Shown in pieces: positions 1 through 5,495 of a stretch of DNA of 10,676 bases. Within the stretch, counting starts at the first letter, position 1. Every line of letters starts with the position of its first letter. Below the pieces are notes generated by a model. The model saw only the letters and a list, made by a program, of their open reading frames with translations, ran no database searches and was not told the origin of the DNA. The translations under genes and the position numbers were made by a program. The DNA is taken from contig JAHJWA010000358.1 in the NCBI GenBank assembly GCA_018828205.1, positions 1-10,676 of the forward strand, read 5' to 3'. This stretch comes from Alphaproteobacteria bacterium (GTDB lineage: Bacteria > Pseudomonadota > Alphaproteobacteria > Sphingomonadales > Sphingomonadaceae).

Positions 1-76
1 GCAGCAGCAGCAGCAGATCGAACATGCCCAGCACCATCACGGCGTAGGGGATGTAATGTTTGAACAGTCTGATCAT
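1..76 (-). CDS. Exopolysaccharide-type sugar transferase, N-terminal 25 codons only (partial)
   Basis: The reverse strand from 76 reads ATG and then MIRLFKHYIPYAVMVLGMFD followed by five leucines before leaving the window. A basic start (R3, K6, H7), a Tyr/Pro turn and a hydrophobic first membrane helix resemble the opening of the polyprenyl-phosphate sugar transferases of the EpsB/exosortase-associated type (TIGR03013-like). These membrane enzymes load the first sugar onto undecaprenyl phosphate for exopolysaccharide synthesis. The catalytic C-terminal domain is outside the window, so the family is inferred from the N terminus alone. The start is fixed by an in-frame TAG at 110-112 with no other start codon between. 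The nearest good Shine-Dalgarno (AAGGAG, 95-100) lies 18 nt from the ATG, inside a hairpin loop. The leucines are encoded by a CTG run, a simple repeat at the edge. Confidence 0.6.
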   Translation of the reverse strand, partial: MIRLFKHYIPYAVMVLGMFDLLLLL

Positions 77-81
77 GCTTT

Positions 82-110
82 GCCGGCCCGATCGCTCCTT
101 GCGGGTCGGC
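82..110 (-). promoter_or_regulatory. Leader hairpin with a Shine-Dalgarno sequence in its loop
   Basis: Positions 82-90 (GCCGGCCCG) pair with 102-110 (CGGGTCGGC) in a 9-bp stem with one G-T wobble. On the minus strand the 11-nt loop contains AAGGAG (95-100), the only strong Shine-Dalgarno ahead of the ATG at 76. The 3' arm of the stem fills most of the 18 nt between that site and the start codon. The fold could influence translation of the sugar transferase. The pairing is seen in the sequence; the function is inferred. Confidence 0.4.
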
Positions 111-135
111 TATAGGCGCCACAGGTGAACTGTCG

Positions 136-199
136 GTAAATTTTACACGGTGGCGGTCATTCGTGAAGCGAGCCCCCGGGCGGCGTCAAATATATTGAC
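136..199 (-). promoter_or_regulatory. Candidate promoter/operator region of the sugar transferase gene
   Basis: This AT-rich island sits in a GC-rich setting. Reading the minus strand, TAAAAT (145-140) could be a -10 box, with TTCACG (167-162) 16 nt upstream as a weak -35. The -10 lies in a perfect 11-bp palindrome GTAAATTTTAC (136-146). A second inverted repeat, GTCAA-N5-TTGAC, is at 185-199, about 60 bp upstream of the predicted transcription start. The rest of the 77-217 gap holds the leader hairpin and no credible gene. On the plus strand TTGACA (195-200) and TTATCC (218-223) also resemble a promoter, but no plus-strand gene follows, so I read it as chance. Confidence 0.35.
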
Positions 200-217
200 A
201 CCGGCAAGAGCGCATTC

Positions 218-511
218 TTATCCGCCCGCAACCGCATTGGTGACGGCATCGCCGGTCTGCCAGGCCGCATCGCCGATTTGGCCGACCGCGCTGCCAATCG
301 CGCCCGAGGCGGCGGCGAGGGCATTGTCGCGGGCGATTTCGGAGTCGCTCGGCTGGTTGAAGAACCAAACCACGACCGCGATGGCAAGCAGCACGATCAA
401 GACGATCAGCCACCCCGACCCGGCGTTGCGATTCTCTTCCGTGATGACGGCGTGCGTGGTGTGGAGGTCGCCCCAAGGCGTCCGGGTCTCGGTGATGCGT
501 TCTTCTGTCAT
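218..511 (-). CDS. Small single-span membrane protein, unknown function
   Basis: A 97-residue protein with three clear parts. Residues 1-30 are polar and rich in Thr/Glu. Residues about 33-51 form one strongly hydrophobic helix (WLIVLIVLLAIAVVVWFF). Residues 52-97 form a tail of Ala/Gly repeats with regularly spaced Gly, Asp and hydrophobic residues that looks amphipathic. No cysteines or catalytic motif are seen. The open frame runs upstream to 574, but the ATG at 511 is chosen because GGGGGG lies 5 nt before it and the extra 21 residues look like leader sequence. It is followed by the sugar transferase start on the same strand and preceded by scfR, also minus strand, 66 bp away. I do not recognise the family. 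A role at the envelope is suggested only by the membrane helix. Confidence 0.7.
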   Translation of the reverse strand: MTEERITETRTPWGDLHTTHAVITEENRNAGSGWLIVLIVLLAIAVVVWFFNQPSDSEIARDNALAAASGAIGSAVGQIGDAAWQTGDAVTNAVAGG

Positions 512-577
512 GGCGACCCCCCATTGAAGATAGTTGGTCGGACAACCACCCAATCCCCGAGCCGTTCCTGACAATTG

Positions 578-1972
578 TTAACCCGTCGGGGGCCGGTCGC
601 CAAAATCGAAGGGCGTGGTCCCGCGGGTGACGGGATCGAAGCGCAGACGGCGGCCGATCGGCGGCAGCGAGCGCTGCTCGCAGCCCTCGATATGGCAGCG
701 CCGGCAGCCGGGGCCGATCGGCACCGCATCCTCGGCTCGAAGCGCGACGCCCCGCGCGTGCGCCAGCGAACCCGCCAGCGCAGCGTCGAGCCCCAGAAGC
801 ACCGCGAAGCGCGCGGCGCCCCCCGTCCCGGTCCCCTCGACGGTGCGGCCGATCGTGAACCAGAGGCTCGCCTTGCCGCCCTCGCCCTGCGAATTGACCG
901 TCTGGACGAGCAGATCGCCCGACCGCTCGAAAGTCTTGTGCGCGATCCACAGCGGGCAGCTGTGCTCGGCTTCGATCAGTTCGGCTCCGCTCGCCCCGAC
1001 GATCCGCTTGGAGAATTGTCCCGCCCGGTCGAGCCGGACCATGAAGAAGGGTAAGCCGCGCTGGCCCACCCGCTGGAGCGTGGTGAGCCGGTGGGCGAGC
1101 TGTTCGAAGCTTACCCCGAACCGGCGCTGGAGCACGGGCAGGTCGTAATCGGTCGCGTCGCAGGCGCGCAGGAAACGGCCGTAGGGCATGATCAGCGCGG
1201 CGGCGAAATAGCCGGTGAGATGGTGCAGGAAGAGCTCGCGCGCCGCCTCGTCGTCGAAGCGCGCGCCTTGCGCGATGGTGTCGATCGCCTCGCGCTGCTC
1301 GAGCTGGGCGAGTTGGACGGCCAGTTGGAAGACGCGCGATTCAGGGGGTAGCATCTCGGACAATTGCACCTGCCGGGCGTGGAGATCGAGCCGGCGGACG
1401 GCACCGGGCATGACCTCGCGCGGCAGCAGCCGGACCGAGAACTGGTGGCGCTCGCGCAGCCGCTCGGTCAGCGCGACCGACAGATCGCCGCGCGACAACC
1501 GCATTTCATCGGAGAGTTCTTCCGCCGCCTCGTCGAGATCGCCGAAATGGTTGCGCCAGCGCTCGATCTCGCGGCGCGACGCGACCACCGGGTCGGCGCT
1601 GGGGGCGCTGTCCTCCCCCGCCCGGTCATAGAGCCGGGCGAAGGCGGCGGCGGCCTGCGGCGCGGAGGAGAGGAACTCGTCCACCTCCTCGCGGTCGATC
1701 GCGAGATCGGCGAAGCGCTCGTCGGCGAAGCGGCGCGCCAGACCGTCGAGCCCGCCGATCGTGGCGTCTTCGCGCAGGCTCCGGGGATCGAAGTCGAATT
1801 CCTCGACCAGCCGCATCATCACCCGCGCGCTGACCGGGCGCTGGTTGCGCTCCATCAGGTTCAAATAGCTGGGGGAGATCGTCAGCCGGGCCGCGGCCGC
1901 CGCCTGGGTCAGGCCCTCACGACGACGGATGCGGCGAAGCTGGGGCCCGGCAAAGACGGAGGGATCGGCCAA
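578..1972 (-). CDS. ScfR/PccR-type short-chain fatty acyl (propionyl/acetyl-CoA) transcriptional regulator
   Basis: 464 residues. Residues 8-65 form an HTH_3/XRE DNA-binding domain (LRRIRRREGLTQAAAAARL, then SPSYLNLMERNQRPVS). The middle is an ImmA/IrrE-like domain whose peptidase motif is degenerate: residues 219-223 are VQLAQ where metallopeptidases have HExxH. YFAAALIMPYGRF (255-267), RRFGVSFEQLAHRLTTLQR (283-301) and the three-cysteine C-terminal segment (C423, C426, C431; C-R-R-C-H, then G-C-E-Q-R) are hallmarks of the ScfR family. Family members such as RamB and PccR sense acyl-CoA status and control glyoxylate-shunt or propionate genes. Divergence from aceA fits that role. The start is TTG at 1972: an in-frame TAA at 1988-1990 excludes anything far upstream, the N terminus matches the family, and AAAGGAA precedes it. 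Autoregulation is likely because that ribosome site lies in the inverted repeat 1977-1992. Assignment is by motif recognition, without a search. Confidence 0.88.
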   Translation of the reverse strand: MADPSVFAGPQLRRIRRREGLTQAAAAARLTISPSYLNLMERNQRPVSARVMMRLVEEFDFDPRSLREDATIGGLDGLARRFADERFADLAIDREEVDEFLSSAPQAAAAFARLYDRAGEDSAPSADPVVASRREIERWRNHFGDLDEAAEELSDEMRLSRGDLSVALTERLRERHQFSVRLLPREVMPGAVRRLDLHARQVQLSEMLPPESRVFQLAVQLAQLEQREAIDTIAQGARFDDEAARELFLHHLTGYFAAALIMPYGRFLRACDATDYDLPVLQRRFGVSFEQLAHRLTTLQRVGQRGLPFFMVRLDRAGQFSKRIVGASGAELIEAEHSCPLWIAHKTFERSGDLLVQTVNSQGEGGKASLWFTIGRTVEGTGTGGAARFAVLLGLDAALAGSLAHARGVALRAEDAVPIGPGCRRCHIEGCEQRSLPPIGRRLRFDPVTRGTTPFDFGDRPPTG

Positions 1973-1976
1973 TTGA

Positions 1977-2003
1977 TGTAAATTCCTTTACAGATTTACA
2001 CAG
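1977..2003. promoter_or_regulatory. Putative ScfR operator between scfR and aceA
   Basis: TGTAAATTCCTTTACA (1977-1992) is a perfect 6-bp inverted repeat with a 4-bp spacer. A third half-site, TTTACA (1995-2000), repeats the second arm with an 8-bp period. On the minus strand the spacer supplies GGAA of the scfR Shine-Dalgarno, and the site ends 5 bp before the TTG start. A protein bound here could repress scfR and act on aceA from upstream. A candidate aceA -10 (TGTAAT, 2041-2046) lacks a good -35, which fits an activator-dependent promoter. Known PccR/RamB sites are also A/T-flanked repeats of TTTGCAAA type, so the resemblance is only general. Confidence 0.55.
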
Positions 2004-2097
2004 ACCTTAGCTGTTACCTCGCCAATACGACAAGTTCTTTTGTAATTTTTCCTGTCAAAGCCACCAGGAAAGGGCAATTTGGCTGCAACGAGATCCC

Positions 2098-2103
2098 AAG
2101 GAG
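2098..2103 (+). promoter_or_regulatory. aceA ribosome binding site
   Basis: AAGGAG lies 6 nt ahead of the ATG at 2110. This consensus-strength site fixes the aceA start and indicates high expression, in contrast with the TTG start of the divergent regulator. Confidence 0.8.
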
Positions 2104-2109
2104 ATACCC

Positions 2110-3708
2110 ATGACCTATCAAGCAGCCATCGACGATATCGCTTCCACCATCGAACGCAACGGCGCCCCCTGGGCGGCGATCGATGCCGAGAGCGCGGCGC
2201 GCATGCAGGTCCAGAACCGTTTTCCCACCGGGCTCGACATCGCGAAATACACCGCGAAGATCATGCGCGCGGATATGGATGCCTATGATGCGGACCCCGC
2301 GAACTACACCCAGTCGCTGGGCTGCTGGCACGGGTTTATCGCGCAGCAGAAGATGATATCGATCAAGAAGCATTTCGGTACCACCAAGCGCCGCTACCTC
2401 TACCTCTCGGGCTGGATGGTCGCCGCGCTGCGCAGCGATTTCGGCCCGCTGCCCGACCAGTCGATGCACGAGAAGACCAGTGTCTCGGGACTCATCGGCG
2501 AGATCTACACCTTCCTCAAGCAGGCCGATGCCCGCGAGCTGGGCGGTATGTTCCACGAACTCGACGCTGCCAAGGAACGCGGCGACGAGGTCGAGGCCAA
2601 GCGCATCAAGACCGCGATCGACGGGCACGAGACGCATGTCGTCCCGATCATCGCCGATATCGATGCCGGCTTCGGCAATGCCGAGGCGACCTATCTGCTC
2701 GCCAAGAAGATGATCGAGGCAGGCGCCTGCGCGCTGCAGATCGAGAACCAGGTTTCGGACGAGAAGCAGTGCGGCCATCAGGACGGCAAGGTCACCGTGC
2801 CGCATGAGGACTTCCTCCAGAAGATTCGCGCGATCCGCTACGCCTTCCTCGAACTCGGCATCCCCGACGGGATCATCGTCGCGCGCACCGATTCGCTGGG
2901 CGCCGGCCTCACCAAGCAGATCGCTTTCTCCAAGGAACCCGGCGATCTGGGCGACCAGTACAATTCCTTCCTCGATGCCGATGAGGTCGATCCCGCCAAT
3001 GTCACCAACGGCCAGGTCTTCATCAGCCGCGACGGCAAGCTGCTCAGCCCCAAGCGGCTGCCCTCGAACCTCTACCAGTTCCGCGCCGACACCGGGGTCG
3101 ACCGGGTGGTGCTCGACTGCGTCACCGCGCTGCAGCACGGTGCCGATCTGCTGTGGATCGAGACCGAGAAGCCGCATGTCGACCAGATCGGCAGCATGGT
3201 CGATCGCATCCGCGAGACCGTCCCCAACGCCAAGCTGGTCTACAACAATTCGCCCAGCTTCAACTGGACGCTCAACTTCCGCCAGCAGGTCTATGATGCC
3301 TGGGAAGCGGTGGGCAAGGATCTGTCGGCCTATGACCGAGCGCGGTTGATGAGCGTCGATTACGACGGCACCGAGCTCGGGATCGAGGCGGACGAGAAGA
3401 TCCGCACGTTCCAGGCCGATGGCGCCAAGCGCGCGGGCATCTTCCACCATCTGATCACGCTGCCGACCTATCACACCGCGGCGCTCAGCACCGACAATCT
3501 CGCCAAGCGCTATTTCGGCGAAGAGGGCATGCTGGGCTATGTCGAGCAGGTCCAGCGCCGCGAAATCCGCGAGGGGATCGCCTGCGTCAAGCACCAGAAC
3601 ATGGCCGGCTCGGACATCGGCGACGACCACAAGGAATATTTCGCCGGCGAAGCGGCATTGAAGGCCGGCGGCAAGGACAATACCATGAACCAGTTCGCGG
3701 CCGCATGA
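2110..3708 (+). CDS. aceA: Isocitrate lyase, long form
   Basis: A cytoplasmic enzyme that cleaves isocitrate to glyoxylate and succinate, the first step of the glyoxylate shunt needed for growth on acetate or fatty acids. At 532 residues it matches the long bacterial form (about 530, as in Pseudomonas) rather than the 434-residue E. coli form. Visible motifs: YLSGWMVAALRSDFG early in the protein, the Mg-binding region ADIDAGFGNAEATY, the catalytic loop KQCGHQ with Cys221, and the substrate-binding NNSPSFNW (residues 379-386). The C terminus is intact and the frame is unbroken. It is divergent from scfR, with the shared operator between them. A small gene begins 25 nt after the stop and is probably co-transcribed. 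Malate synthase is not in the window. Confidence 0.97.
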   Translation: MTYQAAIDDIASTIERNGAPWAAIDAESAARMQVQNRFPTGLDIAKYTAKIMRADMDAYDADPANYTQSLGCWHGFIAQQKMISIKKHFGTTKRRYLYLSGWMVAALRSDFGPLPDQSMHEKTSVSGLIGEIYTFLKQADARELGGMFHELDAAKERGDEVEAKRIKTAIDGHETHVVPIIADIDAGFGNAEATYLLAKKMIEAGACALQIENQVSDEKQCGHQDGKVTVPHEDFLQKIRAIRYAFLELGIPDGIIVARTDSLGAGLTKQIAFSKEPGDLGDQYNSFLDADEVDPANVTNGQVFISRDGKLLSPKRLPSNLYQFRADTGVDRVVLDCVTALQHGADLLWIETEKPHVDQIGSMVDRIRETVPNAKLVYNNSPSFNWTLNFRQQVYDAWEAVGKDLSAYDRARLMSVDYDGTELGIEADEKIRTFQADGAKRAGIFHHLITLPTYHTAALSTDNLAKRYFGEEGMLGYVEQVQRREIREGIACVKHQNMAGSDIGDDHKEYFAGEAALKAGGKDNTMNQFAAA

Positions 3709-3733
3709 GCCGCGACGGAGAGAGGATCCAGCC

Positions 3734-3925
3734 ATGACCACCGACACCACGCCAGAACCGAGCCGCGAGCCAGGCCGAGCCAGGGCCCTGCTCTCGACCG
3801 CCGATTTCCGCCTGCTGCGCACCGCGCTGTCGAGCCATGCCCGGCAGACCGACGACCGCGAGGAGCTGGCGAAGATCAACGCGCTCCATCACCGGCTCGG
3901 GACCTACGCGCCCGACGCCGAATAG
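3734..3925 (+). CDS. Small protein downstream of aceA, unknown function
   Basis: 63 residues. The first 17 are polar, with Thr/Pro/Arg. Residues 18-56 look like two helices (LLSTADFRLLRTALSSHARQ, then DREELAKINALHHRLG) with a heptad-like hydrophobic pattern, suggesting a small helical hairpin. There is no membrane segment, signal peptide or cysteine. The ATG is preceded by a purine-rich AGAGAGGA. The gene sits 25 nt behind aceA on the same strand and ahead of a strong terminator, so it is probably the last gene of an aceA operon. I do not recognise a named family. A structural or regulatory partner of isocitrate lyase would be a guess from position. Confidence 0.65.
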   Translation: MTTDTTPEPSREPGRARALLSTADFRLLRTALSSHARQTDDREELAKINALHHRLGTYAPDAE

Positions 3926-3933
3926 CCGACCCG

Positions 3934-3989
3934 TTTCTCCTGGGGAGGAGAAAGCGGCCGCCGGAGTGCTCACTGCACGCCGGCGGCCG
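3934..3989. terminator. Paired hairpins, probable bidirectional terminator
   Basis: Two hairpins fill the gap between convergent genes. Hairpin 1 is TTTCTCCT-GGGG-AGGAGAAA (3934-3953), 8 bp. Hairpin 2 is a perfect 10-bp stem, CGGCCGCCGG (3955-3964) with CCGGCGGCCG (3980-3989), whose loop has an inner 4-bp stem (3966-3969 with 3975-3978). Reading minus, the GC-rich stem is followed by CTTTCTCC, a T-rich tract suited to ending the hydrolase transcript. Reading plus, the two stems would end aceA and the small gene, although no long U-run follows. Confidence 0.7.
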
Positions 3990-4005
3990 TGATCGTTGAA
4001 GGAGC

Positions 4006-4029
4006 TCAGCCGCCCTGAATTCAGCCGCC
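4006..4029. repeat. Short tandem duplication at the hydrolase stop codon
   Basis: TCAGCCGCC occurs at 4006-4014 and again at 4021-4029, a 15-bp period. On the minus strand this gives Gln-Gly-Gly-stop, Ile-Gln-Gly-Gly-stop in one frame, so the gene's last codons and stop are duplicated. Confidence 0.7.
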
Positions 4030-5358
4030 TTGGGCGGGCATCAGCGTCAGCGCCGCGCTGGCGAGGCCTTCCGCGCCCGTCGCGATGACCTTCTCCGCAT
4101 CGGGCGCCCAGAAAGGCGAGTGCAGCGATGGCAGCGAGGCCTCGCCCGCCGCCGCCTTGTCGAGCTGCTCCTGCGGGACGCCGCCAACCCAGAAGATCAG
4201 CGATTCGACATCATCGGGCGCGGCGCGGCGGAACTGGCCGAAATCCTCGCCCCCCATCACGCTGGGCACCTGCATCACCCGCTCCTCGCCGAAGCGGGTG
4301 CGCAGATGCGCCATCACCGTCTCGGTGAAATCGGGATCATTGTAGGTCGAGGGGGTATAGGGATCCTCGACGCTCACCACCGGCATCTTGTCCTCGGGCA
4401 TCCCCGCCGCCAGCGCCTCGCCGCGCGCGATCCGCGCAATCCCGTCGAGCAGCAGCTTGCGCGAGGCGTCGGAATAGCTGCGCACGGTCAGCTGCAGCTT
4501 GGCCTCGTCCGAAATGATGTTGTGCTTGGCGCCCGCGTGGAAGCTGCCCACGGTGACCACCGCCGGGTCGAGCGGCGAGCTTTCGCGGCTGACGAGGGTC
4601 TGCAGCTTCATCACGATCGAGCTTGCCAGCACCACCGGATCCTTGGTGGTGTGCGGATAGGCACCATGCCCGCCCACACCGGGGACGGTGATATCGACGC
4701 TGTCGACATTGGCGAGCGCAAAGCCGGGCGAATAGCCGACCATCCCGGCGGGGAACTGCGCCGCATCGTGGAAGGCGATCGCGTAGTCGGGCTTGGGGAA
4801 GCGGGTGTAGAGCCCGTCCTCGAGCATGGCGAGCGCGCCCAGCCCAAGCTCCTCGGCGGGCTGGAGGATCATCACCAGCGTCCCCTGCCACTGGTCCTTG
4901 CGATCGGCCAGCAGCTGCGCCGCGCCGATGAAGCCGGCCATGTGGGTGTCGTGGCCACAGGCGTGCATCACCCCGGTGGTGACCCCGCTGGCGGGGGTGG
5001 CGGTCTGGGTCGAGGCGTAGGGCAGCCCGGTCTGCTCGACCACCGGCAGCCCGTCCATATCGGCGCGCAGCATCACCACCGGCCCTTCGCCATTGCGCAG
5101 GACCGAGACCACCCCGGTCTGGCCGACCCCCTCGGTCACCTCGAAACCGAGTTCGCGCATCCGCGCGGCGAGCTTGGCGGCGGTCGCGTGCTCCTCGAAG
5201 CTGAGTTCCGGATTGGCGTGGAGGTCGCGGTAGAGCGCCATGAGTTCGGGCATGTCGGCCATCAGATCGTCGCGCAGCTCGTCGGCCTGCGCGGGCGCGG
5301 CGAAGGCGAGCGCCGTAGCCGACAGGGCGACGGCCAGACTGGAACGTGAAATACTCAT
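4021..5358 (-). CDS. Exported M20D family amidohydrolase (zinc aminoacylase/hippurate hydrolase type)
   Basis: 445 residues, with a classic signal peptide (SRSSLAVALSATALAFAAPAQA, cleavage near residue 25), so the enzyme probably acts in the periplasm. Family members remove the acyl or amino-acid part of N-acyl amino acids or similar amides; the substrate here is unknown. Putative metal ligands are all present: Cys134 and His136 (HACGHDTH), Glu169/Glu170 (PAEE), His197 (FHDA) and His413 (SLHSPF). The dimerisation-domain glycine motif GVGGHGAYPH (227-236) and GGEDFGQF (369-376) are also typical. The open frame extends to 5436, but the ATG at 5358 begins the signal peptide and has GGGGGAGAAG upstream. 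The stop is followed in frame by four codons and a second TGA. It lies 137 bp downstream of the SLC13 permease on the same strand, a possible functional pair for uptake of a released product. Confidence 0.9.
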   Translation of the reverse strand: MSISRSSLAVALSATALAFAAPAQADELRDDLMADMPELMALYRDLHANPELSFEEHATAAKLAARMRELGFEVTEGVGQTGVVSVLRNGEGPVVMLRADMDGLPVVEQTGLPYASTQTATPASGVTTGVMHACGHDTHMAGFIGAAQLLADRKDQWQGTLVMILQPAEELGLGALAMLEDGLYTRFPKPDYAIAFHDAAQFPAGMVGYSPGFALANVDSVDITVPGVGGHGAYPHTTKDPVVLASSIVMKLQTLVSRESSPLDPAVVTVGSFHAGAKHNIISDEAKLQLTVRSYSDASRKLLLDGIARIARGEALAAGMPEDKMPVVSVEDPYTPSTYNDPDFTETVMAHLRTRFGEERVMQVPSVMGGEDFGQFRRAAPDDVESLIFWVGGVPQEQLDKAAAGEASLPSLHSPFWAPDAEKVIATGAEGLASAALTLMPAQGG

Positions 5359-5380
5359 GGTTACGCTTCTCCCCCGGGGT

Positions 5381-5398
5381 GTTGACACAGTTGACACT
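5381..5398. repeat. Tandem 9-mers ahead of the M20 hydrolase gene
   Basis: GTTGACACA and GTTGACACT lie head to tail, 23-40 bp upstream of the hydrolase ATG. They could be an operator in the promoter or leader. A 9-bp palindrome GGTTCAACC (5426-5434) lies a little further upstream. The remaining 5359-5495 gap shows no gene and no clear terminator for the permease. Confidence 0.4.
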
Positions 5399-5495
5399 GG
5401 GCGCGGGGTTCGGGCGAATCCAACAGGTTCAACCAAAACAACCGCTTAGACTTGTCGCGCGCAGTGTTGCAGACTGGACGCGTGTAGGAAAGTCC

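Noticed and set aside
1..16. CAG trinucleotide run at the left edge as a phase-variation tract
   Set aside because: It encodes leucines of a membrane helix, is only five units, and triplet changes would not shift the frame.
195..223. Plus-strand TTGACA-N17-TTATCC promoter-like sequence
   Set aside because: No plus-strand gene or RNA is recognisable downstream; the region is occupied by minus-strand genes.
186..950. 254-codon minus-strand frame spanning scfR and the small membrane gene
   Set aside because: It crosses two better-supported genes in another frame and has an Arg-rich shadow composition.
2014..3879. 621-codon minus-strand open frame over aceA
   Set aside because: It lies antisense to isocitrate lyase, whose motifs are unmistakable. 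Its low-complexity Leu/Ala/Gly/Val/Asp composition is typical of an antisense shadow in GC-rich DNA.
4030..5349. 439-codon plus-strand open frame over the M20 hydrolase
   Set aside because: His/Arg/Gly-rich composition with no domain, antisense to a gene with all its metal ligands and a signal peptide.
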